A stretch of DNA of 64,000 bases from Enterocloster asparagiformis. GTDB taxonomy: Bacteria; Bacillota; Clostridia; Lachnospirales; Lachnospiraceae. Position 1 is the first letter of the stretch, and each line of letters starts with the position of its first letter. This document shows positions 51,390 to 60,200 of this stretch, one piece after another. The translations under genes were made by a program, and so were the position numbers. The notes under the pieces are model-generated. The model was not told the DNA's origin, searched no databases, and saw only the letters and a list, made by a program, of their open reading frames with translations. The stretch is taken from positions 259,814 through 323,813 of the forward strand of contig JAGZSY010000003.1 in the NCBI GenBank assembly GCA_018380885.1, read 5' to 3'.

Positions 51390-52407
51390 TCAGATTAACA
51401 CGGCGGTTCAGCCGAAACTCTGTAATCCCGCGAATACTGAGATTATCAAAGTCCACATAGAATTCTCTTGACAGCAAATTAACCGTTGCGCCGTTCCACA
51501 CCAGGAGTAACAGCGCGCCGAGGGAAATTGTCTGTATTTTTAGTCCAAGTACTCTGGAGATGTCTTTGATTACCTGGAAATAACCCTGGCGCTTATTTGG
51601 AAACGAGAGACAAACTACAAGCGCCGCATTGGCGTTTTTATCAAGGTTGTTCCTGGAGTGCATGATTGCAATATCGTCCAGAATCCCTCTGGAGGCGTCC
51701 AGTGTATCCCTTCCAAATTCGATTTCCACAACGCCTTTACACGAAGGGTTCAACGCACTGGAATATACGGCATCCATTCTTGTGTAGACATCGCCCGTTC
51801 TGCTGAGCGCACATTCATGATTCAATGCAATGATTAAATTTCGGACTAAAATGTTGGGAACCATTGAGCGGCCGTCGAACTGGGAAATATGGTGATAGAT
51901 CCGCTCCATGATCGCATCGTTTTCCAGCTGGAAATGATGATTCCAGCAGATTTTGTCTAACTCTCCGATGAACCGTTTCTGGCGCCCCAGATTTTCATGA
52001 TTGAAAGGGAGATTGACATAATCCGTAGTTGGCTCGGCTATTTCCATCTGATTGCCAGATTGAAAGATTGCGCCAATTGGACAGCGAACGGCGCACAGAC
52101 CGCAGCCAATACAGCAGCGTTTATCTATCTCAGGTAACTCCTTATCAAAATTCCATTGGATGGCGCCAACAGGACACACGTTCAAATCACGTTCATAGGA
52201 AAAATCCGGGAAGTGGCTGCAGCTGATTTCATCATCAATAAACTTCATGCATCGGGGTGAAGCACATCTCAAACATGCAGATGTTATCCATTCTTCGCCG
52301 CACCGCAACTGAGCCGGTTCATTGTAGTTCTGCTTAATATCCCTGACATTGGAGGAACGCAATGCCGAGAGTGCCGTGCGTTTCTGCGTTTTAGTTAAAA
52401 GTGGCAT
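51352..52407 (-). CDS. Two-cluster ferredoxin-type Fe-S protein in the R-M operon
   Basis: A 351-residue protein. Residues 43-115 hold two [4Fe-4S] motifs: a variant CLRCASPRC (Cys45, 48, 53) with a distant Cys78 in NVCPVGAI, and a classical C-x2-C-x2-C-x3-CP set (Cys99, 102, 105, 109). The rest is not ferredoxin-like. Residues 208-235 contain YTRMDAVYSS...KGVVEIEFG, an Asp then Glu-x-Glu arrangement resembling a PD-(D/E)XK core with Glu for the Lys. GGAGGG lies 8 bases before 52407, inside the end of the endonuclease gene (17-base overlap), so the two are translationally coupled. I know of no standard restriction system with this component. Confidence 0.8.
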   Translation of the reverse strand: MPLLTKTQKRTALSALRSSNVRDIKQNYNEPAQLRCGEEWITSACLRCASPRCMKFIDDEISCSHFPDFSYERDLNVCPVGAIQWNFDKELPEIDKRCCIGCGLCAVRCPIGAIFQSGNQMEIAEPTTDYVNLPFNHENLGRQKRFIGELDKICWNHHFQLENDAIMERIYHHISQFDGRSMVPNILVRNLIIALNHECALSRTGDVYTRMDAVYSSALNPSCKGVVEIEFGRDTLDASRGILDDIAIMHSRNNLDKNANAALVVCLSFPNKRQGYFQVIKDISRVLGLKIQTISLGALLLLVWNGATVNLLSREFYVDFDNLSIRGITEFRLNRRVNLSEGKLGILEPEK

Positions 52408-54088
52408 TTGCAAATCCCTCCAATCGGTTTAATTCCGTAATATCAAATGTCTTTTCATCGTAGATGATGGTCACTGCAATCATCAGCAGTGTTTTCAAAT
52501 CCATGACACCAATATTATATCCGTACGCTATCTTAAAGGCATTCATCAGATTTACAACCTCGGCTCTGTCGTTTGGCAGATAATAGCCCACTGCAAGCGA
52601 GGTGGTTTGCGGCAATGTAGGATGCGTTTCTCTCGAGAGGAGAATTACTTTATTTTCAAGCGCCTGTCTGATGGCCTTCAGGGAAAGATGCTGTTCTTCT
52701 GTGGGAGATTTAATTTCTATGGGAATGCTCTCGGCCCTGTCAACAATAATCGCATCCCAGCGCGCGCCGTTGTCACCGGGTCTTGAGGCCTGGCAGTCCA
52801 ACCCCATCACACGGAAAAGCATTGCAATAAATGGGTAAAACGTCGTCTGTGTTGCGGTGATGCTTTCATCAAAAAGCTTGTCCACAATCTGCTGTTTTAC
52901 CATGCCCGAAGTCTTTAACCCGGACACCTTCCGGGTAAAGTCCGCGACTTCCGTATCCGTACCGGGGCGAAATTCATCGGTTGCAACAGTCAGGGAAATA
53001 TGATTGACAACCGCATCCGTTCGATTGATATCGGGTAATATTGTGCTGTGTTTCCCCCCGCCGGCAGTTGTGCGGTCAATTCCCAACGCGTCGTCTACAA
53101 CCGAGTGGTGAAGTGTCTGATAGGGAGAGAATAGCAGATCCTTGCCTTGCAGGATATCAGCACATATAAGTTTATCCTGATTTATGGTTTCCTGTACGGG
53201 CGCCGTATCATACCCTGCGCGAAGAAGCATTGAATACACACCAAGCCTGATCAGAGATTTGCGGGTGCGCTCCGGATAGCTGTAATATTCATCCAAACGC
53301 AAATCCTTGACGTTATGAAGGCTTTCCGCCACTTCCCACCCATGCTCGGTTAAACAAAGGCATTCCAGGGATTTCGGCGGATACAGCGAGCTTGATCTTT
53401 GACTTTCAATCCAATTGCACGTTTTCATAAAAGCGATTGGCAAACGCGTCGAGTTGTCAGGCAGCGTAGGCTTGACCTGTAAATCGTCACACAGCGCCTG
53501 GTATGCAGCCTGGTAACGGCTATAAGAACCGCGCAAGCTTTTTAGATACGCAATCATTCCTTGATATTGCGCTTCGTCTAAGTCATCGATTGACATTGGC
53601 CCCAGACACAGCTCGTGTTTGTACATAATCCCGTCTAAATCCTCAAAAGAAAACAGGGCGGCTTTAAAAAACCGTACTTTTTCAACGTACTTAACATCCA
53701 TGATTTCCTGGGGATTATTAATGCCCAGCACACACTGCTCGTACAACGGCAGGACATCATCGGTTGAAGCTGCGTGCTCGCCTATATAAGTAAAGACCAA
53801 AGGGTATGAATCGCTCCCCGCAGATGTAATCCATCCCAACAGCCTAAACACTTCAGCGTACATTTTTGCATTCATTTTGGTAGAATTCAGGCTGTCATTA
53901 TCGTTCTTGCTCAAAGCCAATGCGGCATCTCCGGCGTATCCATAGGCAGTCATCAATTTTGTTTTTGCGATGGTTGAAGCCATATCATTCAGATCAAAGC
54001 TTGGGGCATCTTTATATTCGTTATATAATTCTCTGAACACTTGTACCTGAGTGGTATATTGAGTTCCAGGATTTCTAAATCTGATCAT
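52391..54088 (-). CDS. PD-(D/E)XK restriction endonuclease-like protein
   Basis: A 565-residue protein encoded just after two DNA methyltransferases. Near the C terminus it has RWDAIIVDRAESIPIEIKSP at 443-462, giving Asp445 and Glu458-x-Lys460, a PD-(D/E)XK nuclease core. The N-terminal 400 residues are mostly helical with a LTEHGWEVAESL-type winged-helix-like part near 240 and probably recognise DNA. The general layout, recognition region first and nuclease last, fits a type IIS enzyme, but I cannot assign a named family. GGAGGAG lies 7 bases before the ATG at 54088. Confidence 0.75.
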   Translation of the reverse strand: MIRFRNPGTQYTTQVQVFRELYNEYKDAPSFDLNDMASTIAKTKLMTAYGYAGDAALALSKNDNDSLNSTKMNAKMYAEVFRLLGWITSAGSDSYPLVFTYIGEHAASTDDVLPLYEQCVLGINNPQEIMDVKYVEKVRFFKAALFSFEDLDGIMYKHELCLGPMSIDDLDEAQYQGMIAYLKSLRGSYSRYQAAYQALCDDLQVKPTLPDNSTRLPIAFMKTCNWIESQRSSSLYPPKSLECLCLTEHGWEVAESLHNVKDLRLDEYYSYPERTRKSLIRLGVYSMLLRAGYDTAPVQETINQDKLICADILQGKDLLFSPYQTLHHSVVDDALGIDRTTAGGGKHSTILPDINRTDAVVNHISLTVATDEFRPGTDTEVADFTRKVSGLKTSGMVKQQIVDKLFDESITATQTTFYPFIAMLFRVMGLDCQASRPGDNGARWDAIIVDRAESIPIEIKSPTEEQHLSLKAIRQALENKVILLSRETHPTLPQTTSLAVGYYLPNDRAEVVNLMNAFKIAYGYNIGVMDLKTLLMIAVTIIYDEKTFDITELNRLEGFANATFN

Positions 54089-54128
54089 AGCATTACTCCT
54101 CCGCCCGGAAACCAACAAAAGTTGGAAG

Positions 54129-54959
54129 TTATTTTGTTTTCAGTTCTTTGATTCTGCTTTCGGCAATTTCACACCACTGTTGTTCCAGTTCAATACCCAG
54201 CCATTTTATACGATGGCCTTCGGCATTCAGTTTTTCACAGCAGACCCCCAATGTACCAGAGCCGTGGAAGGGATCGAGTATCGTTCCGCAATAAAAGCCT
54301 TCACTGTCTTTAGGGCAAAATGCTTTTATCAATTCCATGATTAGCGATTCGGGCTTTTGGGTAGGATGAGGTGTTTTTTCCTTTTCGAACCGCTTGCCCG
54401 CCAATGTTGGAAAATCCCACACATCTCCGCGCATGGCGCCTTTTGGATTGGGCTGCCATATCTTTGCTGTTCCGTCCGCGGCTTTGTACTTAACCGGAGA
54501 TTTGAGGCGTTCTGTGCTCTTGTATGGAATACGAACATCGTCTACGTTGTATGTCCATTTTTTTTTATCATTTGAAAACCATAGAAAGGGTTCATAATGT
54601 GTTGCCGGTTCCTTTTTTGAACGTGAAAAGCCGTTTTCATAATGCCAAATATTCATGCGACGGTAGTACAATCCGGCATTGTACATGGCAACCTGGACAA
54701 AACCGATATAATCGTGAATACCGAACCAAATCACACTTCCATGAGGTTCAAGTAATTTTTTAACTTTGGCCATCCGTTCAATTGTAACGGTAACAAATTT
54801 ATCTAAGGGTAAGCAGTCGCTTTGGTTGCCGAAATCCTTGTTAATGTTGTATGGCGGGTCGGTTAGGATTAAATCAAAATGTACCCCTTCTTCAATGAGC
54901 TGATCCAGGAGAACATCTGAGTCACCGCAAACTATACCGGATAGATTGCCTGTAATCAT
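54129..54959 (-). CDS. DNA methyltransferase, DPPY type (N6-adenine)
   Basis: A 276-residue N6_N4_Mtase-family enzyme. Motif IV is DPPY at residues 34-37 (LTDPPYNINKDFG), which usually indicates N6-adenine methylation, and the SAM-binding motif LDPFHGSGTLG lies near residue 230, giving the beta-class order. HPTQKPESLI is the typical segment before it. Its ATG overlaps the stop of the upstream methyltransferase gene by four bases. It would protect one strand of the endonuclease site. Confidence 0.9.
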   Translation of the reverse strand: MITGNLSGIVCGDSDVLLDQLIEEGVHFDLILTDPPYNINKDFGNQSDCLPLDKFVTVTIERMAKVKKLLEPHGSVIWFGIHDYIGFVQVAMYNAGLYYRRMNIWHYENGFSRSKKEPATHYEPFLWFSNDKKKWTYNVDDVRIPYKSTERLKSPVKYKAADGTAKIWQPNPKGAMRGDVWDFPTLAGKRFEKEKTPHPTQKPESLIMELIKAFCPKDSEGFYCGTILDPFHGSGTLGVCCEKLNAEGHRIKWLGIELEQQWCEIAESRIKELKTK

Positions 54960-56026
54960 TTCTTTTCCTTTCTGAAAATCAGCACATATTGATGGTGTAT
55001 GTTTTCTACGTAAGCAAATGGATAGCCGTAAGGCAGCAAACTTTTGTGATTCTGCAACAGGATTTTTGTTCCCTGAAGCTTCAACACGCCGCCATCTGGG
55101 ATTGCTGATTTGTTCATTTCGTGAATCAAGTCACTGTGGAAGCTGATATATTCAGATTTATCTCTAAAGTCAGATACGACAACTGCCATGTATTTTCCGT
55201 ATCGAAGTGTTCTTGCGCACTGGAGGAATACCTTGTTAACCAAGATTTCAAGAAACTCTTCGTAATTCTCAACATTCCCTAAATCCTTTTCGCTTTCAGA
55301 ATATTTTGTTTCAAGATTATTGATCACTCTATTCTTTTTTACCTTTTGGTCTTGTTTGTTCAGAATCCCCCAATAAGGCGGGCTTGTGACTATGAAGTCC
55401 ATTGATTCAGACGAGATTCTCGGTAGCTCCTCACAGGAATCTCCATTAATAAAATGATGCTTTTCGCTGGTTCCCTTCCCAACCTCAGTTTCCAGCCTCT
55501 TAATGGATAATTCGTGCCAAACAGGAGAGAGTTCAATGCTGGTGCAAATTCTGCCGTTCACCTCGCATGCTTTTGCTGTAGAACCCACCCCGCCGAAAGG
55601 ATCAAGGACATTCATGCCTTGTTTGGTAAAAAACGTTACAAGATGGCCGATATCTTGAAATGAGTACGGAGCGGGGTGCAGCTTTTCAATTTGCGCTTCC
55701 GGATGATTCGCGCCAAGCCCCTTTTGATAGAAGAAGCTCTTTGTCTCGGGAAGCCAGTCTTTACCCGTCAAGTCATTCAGGCTATTTCTTGCATCGACAA
55801 CTCCGTTTACCAGTTCGTGATATGGGGCGGTGTTCATAAAGGCTTCGACTTCGCCGATTTGATAATACTTTTTTCCGCCTTCATGGATTACAGCGAGGAA
55901 CCCTTCCTTTACGATCTTCTCAAAAGAATGTCTGGACAGCCCCAAAATTTGCATTGCCTTGTTGCCGCTGATGAGCGCGGTATGCTGTAATTCTGTCAAC
56001 GGCAAGAGGTTAGTTTCTATATTCAT
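54956..56026 (-). CDS. DNA methyltransferase, SPPY type, with N-terminal HTH
   Basis: A 356-residue methyltransferase. Residues 17-65 form an excisionase/MerR-like helix-turn-helix (ISGNKAMQILGLSRHSFEKI), followed by the SAM motif LDPFGGVGSTAKACE at 141-155 and the catalytic SPPYWGILN at 215-223. SPPY is typical of N4-cytosine enzymes, though some adenine enzymes share it. GGGAGA lies 7 bases before 56026; a longer frame to 56065 overlaps the HTH gene's end. First enzyme of the operon. Confidence 0.87.
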   Translation of the reverse strand: MNIETNLLPLTELQHTALISGNKAMQILGLSRHSFEKIVKEGFLAVIHEGGKKYYQIGEVEAFMNTAPYHELVNGVVDARNSLNDLTGKDWLPETKSFFYQKGLGANHPEAQIEKLHPAPYSFQDIGHLVTFFTKQGMNVLDPFGGVGSTAKACEVNGRICTSIELSPVWHELSIKRLETEVGKGTSEKHHFINGDSCEELPRISSESMDFIVTSPPYWGILNKQDQKVKKNRVINNLETKYSESEKDLGNVENYEEFLEILVNKVFLQCARTLRYGKYMAVVVSDFRDKSEYISFHSDLIHEMNKSAIPDGGVLKLQGTKILLQNHKSLLPYGYPFAYVENIHHQYVLIFRKEKK

Positions 56027-56061
56027 AATTATGTCTCCCAAAATTGTTTGTCCTGCGTACA

Positions 56062-56280
56062 TCAACGGATTGTTTCATCGTCTGCAACGAAATCCATTAC
56101 GTCCCCAATATTGCAGTGTAACACTCTGCAGATTTTGTCCATTGTATCCATTGAAACTGGCAGATTGCGCCCCATTTTTGCAATTGCGTTTGTACTGATT
56201 TTGGCTTGTGCACGCAGCTCAGTTTTATTCATATTCTGATCAATAAGCATCTTCCAAAGCTTATTATAGCTAATACCCAT
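56062..56280 (-). CDS. Cro/C1-type HTH controller protein
   Basis: A 72-residue single helix-turn-helix protein (YNKLWKMLIDQNMNKTELRAQAKISTNAIAKM, then VSMDTMDKICRVLHCNIGDVMDF). Small XRE proteins directly upstream of methyltransferase and endonuclease genes act as C (controller) proteins that time their expression; that role is inferred from position. GGAGGTGAT, a near-perfect ribosome-binding site, precedes the ATG. First gene of the island operon. Confidence 0.88.
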   Translation of the reverse strand: MGISYNKLWKMLIDQNMNKTELRAQAKISTNAIAKMGRNLPVSMDTMDKICRVLHCNIGDVMDFVADDETIR

Positions 56281-56486
56281 TGCAAATCACCTCCACGGAT
56301 AGCATTATACATTGCCCCATGATATTCATCAAGTTTATATTGATAAATATCAAGAAAACCTTGGCGTTGAGGGATGAAAACTGATGAGCAAACGAAACGG
56401 ACAACGTACAAGAGATAAAGAATGAAAAGGGACGGGCTTTAGCGGGTAAAAAACTCTATCCAGGTCCGTCTCGCAGTGATAGGCAT
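56281..56486. other. Upstream region of the island operon
   Basis: About 200 AT-rich bases between the controller gene and the tRNA terminator. No integrase, transposase or clear direct repeat is visible. The minus-strand frame at 56229-56411 overlaps the controller start and lacks a site, so it is not called. Confidence 0.4.
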
Positions 56487-56521
56487 AAAAAAACGGGAAG
56501 CCTTACATTCAAGGTTTCCCG
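56487..56521 (-). terminator. Terminator of the tRNA-Phe/tRNA-Gly unit
   Basis: On the minus strand, CGGGAAACCTT pairs with AAGGCTTCCCG and is followed by T7. Its arrangement matches the terminator of tRNA-Gly(GCC) at 31831. Confidence 0.8.
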
Positions 56522-56530
56522 GAAAAATAG

Positions 56531-56601
56531 AGCAGGTGATGGGAATCGAACCCACGTATCTAGCTTGGAAGGCTAGTGTTCTACCATTGAACTACACCTG
56601 C
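56531..56601 (-). tRNA. tRNA-Gly(UCC)
   Basis: A 71-base cloverleaf on the minus strand. The acceptor arm is GCAGGTG/CACCTGC, anticodon arm CTAGC-CTTCCAA-GCTAG with anticodon TCC (56567-56569), and T arm GTGGG-TTCGATT-CCCAT. CCA is not encoded. Transcribed after tRNA-Phe. Confidence 0.94.
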
Positions 56602-56604
56602 ATA

Positions 56605-56677
<73 letters not shown>

Positions 56678-56707
56678 AATTTTGTCATTTAAAGTGACAA
56701 CGCTAAT

Positions 56708-56736
56708 ATTTTAACCAGTAACAGCCGGTTTGTCAA
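56708..56736 (-). promoter_or_regulatory. Promoter of the tRNA-Phe/tRNA-Gly unit
   Basis: On the minus strand, TTGACA (56731-56736) and TAAAAT (56708-56713) have a 17-base spacer, 31 bases before tRNA-Phe. Confidence 0.8.
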
Positions 56737-56780
56737 TAACTTTCCTCAAATTAGTTGAAATAATTTGTCGCGGGAAATGC

Positions 56781-56809
56781 TTGACAATTCCTGGATATTC
56801 TCTTCTAAT
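56781..56809 (+). promoter_or_regulatory. Promoter of the unknown/DUF4132 gene pair
   Basis: TTGACA (56781-56786) and TCTAAT (56804-56809) have a 17-base spacer, just upstream of the AAGGAGG site at 56823. Confidence 0.65.
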
Positions 56810-56836
56810 AGGAAGTAGAGATAAGGAGGGGTGTAC

Positions 56837-57256
56837 TTGGAGATCAAGGTGAACGTAAAGCAGGTCGGAAAAAGGAAGAACGGGGTCCGGGAGCAGCTGT
56901 ACGAGATTCCCGGCCGGCCGGGGAACGTGGAGGAACTGATCCGGAGCGTGACAGAGGCCTGCGTGAGGGATTACAACAGCCGTATGGAGTCAGCGGAGCT
57001 GATCCGCTGCATGACAAAGGAGCAGATCGGGGAGCGCGCGGAGGCGGGGAAGATCGGATTCGGCGTGAACTACGGGGAGAAGCGGGCTGAGCTTCCGCAG
57101 GCGGTGGAGAATGCCCTGCAATCCTTTGAGGACGGGATTTACCGGATTTTTCTCAACGACCGGCCTTTAGAGCGGCTGGACGAGGAGATCGCGGTGACAG
57201 AAGAGGACAGGCTGACATTTGTGCGGCTCACAATGCTGGCGGGAAGGATGTGGTGA
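56837..57256 (+). CDS. Unknown protein encoded with DUF4132
   Basis: A 139-residue protein whose family I do not recognise. It is beta-rich at the ends (EIKVNVKQVGKRKN; EDRLTFVRLTMLAGRMW) with a charged helical middle (GNVEELIRSVTEACVRDYNSRM) and a KIGFGVNYG turn. The TTG at 56837 has AAGGAGG at 7 bases; a GTG at 56831 is too close. Its stop overlaps the region of the next ribosome-binding site, so it is probably made together with the DUF4132 protein and may be its partner. Confidence 0.7.
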   Translation: MEIKVNVKQVGKRKNGVREQLYEIPGRPGNVEELIRSVTEACVRDYNSRMESAELIRCMTKEQIGERAEAGKIGFGVNYGEKRAELPQAVENALQSFEDGIYRIFLNDRPLERLDEEIAVTEEDRLTFVRLTMLAGRMW

Positions 57257-57257
57257 G

Positions 57258-60200
57258 ATGGCGGAGACGGAATTTAATTATCATTCAAGGCGCAATATAA
57301 CAGATGCGCGGACCAGGCGCCTGAAGGAGCGGATCGGGCGCATGATCGGCGGGGATAAGAAGATCGCCCAGGCCCTGATGGAAGGCGGGAGCCGTTACTG
57401 CAACACCTCCCAGCCGGAAATCCGCGAGGTGGTGGAACTGTTCTATCAGGACCCGGACAAGCTGCCGTCCTCCTGGTTTGGGAAAAAGGGCTTGCTGCCC
57501 GGCACCAGGGCCCACGGCGGGCTTTTAGATGCCTTTGTGCCCAGGGAGATGCAGCCCTCGTTTTTGTATATTGTGGATAAGCTGAACCGGTTTCCCTATT
57601 CCCGGGGATGGAACCGCCGTCCGGTGCGCACGGCCGGGTACGGCCCGCAGATGATGATCGCCTTCACCCTGCTGACGGCCTACGAGCGCCTGTTTTACTG
57701 CGGCACAAAGCTGGAGGACGTGATGCTGCGCCGGCTGGAGCCGGAGATGCTGGACTATGTCAAGTCCGGGGAGGTGAATTTTACCCTGTGCTTCAGCTAC
57801 CTGTACGCGGCGGAGATCGACAGGGGCAACCAGGCGGTGATCGCCGCGCTGAAGGAGCTGATCTACAGTGAGAATAACACCGCTTACCTGGACCGGGAGA
57901 TGATTCTGGGGATTCTGCGCTCGGACAACCGGGAGCTTCACCGGCTGCTGGGCGAGCTGCTGCTGGCGGCCCGGCTCCAGGAGGGGCTGCGCCAGGCCAT
58001 CTGCGAGTCCATGGACGAGGGGACGGTGGAGGCGTTTATGAGCCTGCTCCAGGTGGTGGAGGACAACGATCTCATCCGCTTCGCTTCGGTGAAACGGGCG
58101 GTGTCCACCTGGATCGGTATTTTTGACGAAAACAGCGTGGACCGGGTCAACGGCAAGCTGCTGGGGCTGATGGGGGGCTGCCTGCGGGATGAGGCATTCT
58201 GCCGGGAACAGCTGGGCACCAATGACTCCATCGCCATCAGCGCGGCTCTGTGGGCCCAGGGCTTTCGGGAGATCGACGCGGCCATCGCCTCCATGAGGGA
58301 GCTGATCAGCCATGGCACGAAGAATCAGAAGCTGACCGCCTCCTTCTACAACCATCTGCTCTATGACAACCGGTTCAAGAGCCGGGTCGCCAGACAGGTG
58401 ATCCTGGACTATGGCGGGGATTTGGAGCTGGCAGCCTGCTTTATGGACGCGCTGCTGTGCACCATGTCCGAGGATATGGCCCGCCTGTTCCAGAAGCGGG
58501 AGGGCGTCGGTTATGTCTACAATGAGATTCAGATTCCGGTAAAGCCGCGGGTGGAGGATTTTTACGCGGACCGCGGCCAGGCGGAAGCGCTCTACGCACG
58601 GCTGGAGGAGATTCTGGGCCGTCTGCCGAAAAAGGGCGTGACCTACAGCCCGTGCATTTTCCCGTGGTACCAGGTGACCCTGTCGCCCTCGGAGGTGATC
58701 TGCCTGATGGCGGTGACCGCCTATATCCTGCAGGACGAGGAGAAGATCACCGATTGCGCGGCGCGGCTGAAGGACGTGGCCACCACCGGATACGGCTCAA
58801 ACCGCAGCCGCCTGATCAACCTTCTGCTCTACGAGCCGGCCAATTCCCGGCAGCGGGAGCTGCTGATCGGCTACGTGGGAAATGCGGAGGAGATGACTTC
58901 CTCCAAGGCGTTTAAGCTGGTGAAGCGCCTGAGCCTGGAGGACGGGGATTTCGCGCAGATCGAGGATATGCTGCGGTTTAAGCGCAGCACCCTGCGCAAG
59001 CAGCTCATCGACCTGCTGATGACACGCGATGCCCCGGGGCTGGAGGCGTCTCTGCGCCGCCTGATCGGGGACAAGAGGGAGGAAAAGCGCACCGCCGCGC
59101 TGGACATGCTGCTGCAAATCCGCAGGGACCCGCAAAAAACGGCGCTGGCGGCCGCTCTGTCCGGGGTGGAGCAGTCCATCCAGTCGCCCACGGACAAGGA
59201 GAAAATCCTGATCCGGGAGCTGGCCGGGGAGGACGGCGGTCAGGCGCAGGCCGCCGGGGACAATGGATTTGGCCTCTATGACTCCGGGGCGGAGGTATTG
59301 CCTCCGAAGCGGGAGGCGGATCGCCAGCTCATCGGGGCCTGTCTGCCCCTGCCGGAAAAGCAGGTCATAGAGATCATCAAAAAGCTGGATGCCCTGTTTG
59401 ACAGATACCGGGATTATGAGTACGAGGCGGTGAACGGGGAGAAAACCCTGATCGGCGTCAGATATATGTGGAAGGCCGGGGCAATAGAGCGGGCCTACCG
59501 TCTGGAGCTCTATCCCCTGGAGGAGGAGCTGCGCTCATTTTACCGGCAGGAGATCGTTAGCTACGATGTGCTGGTGGAGATGGAAGCCCTGCTGTTTTTG
59601 CAGGAAAATGTCTACCGCGGGGGCAATTCCATTTATCAGGAAATATTTGGAAAAATTCCTTTTGAGCCGGTACCGTTTTCCCTGAAATATCAGGATCAGG
59701 TGCGCCAGGCGCGGCTGAACTACCGCATGGAATTTCTCGACCGGCCCCGCCTGTTTCGGGAGGGCGTGGAGGTGATCACGGCCCTGACCAAAGCGGTGGG
59801 CCCGGCGAGCAAGCGGATCAGCTACCTCACAAAGGGATGGAACGGCGCGGAGTACCGTTCCTCGGCCGGGGTGAACAGCCTGCCGCTGTTAAACCGCTAT
59901 TTTGAGGGGCTTAAATACTGGAGCACGGATGAGGAGTTTGAGGAGGCCTTTTGGACCGCCTTGGGTTTTGAGTTGAAATGCAGCGAGGGCCGGTCCGACA
60001 GACAATTTTTGTGGAACAACCGGGAGCCGATGACGCCGATCCGCTTCTTCTGGTTCCTGAAGGCCTGCCGGATGGGCCTCGTTTCCGTGGACATCCTGTG
60101 CAAGGCGGTCATGGAGTATCTGGATACCGTGGAATGCCTGGGAGCCCTGTGCCAGTTTATCAAGGGGGACAGCCTGCGGCCGGAGCAGTACCGCAGGACC

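Noticed and set aside
56229..56411. 60-residue frame upstream of the controller gene
   Set aside because: It overlaps the controller's start and ribosome-binding site and lacks its own.
56401..56560. tRNA-Gly 3' end as an integration (att) site of the restriction island
   Set aside because: The tRNA 3' end faces the island, but I found no copy of its end near 51090-51350 and no integrase gene.
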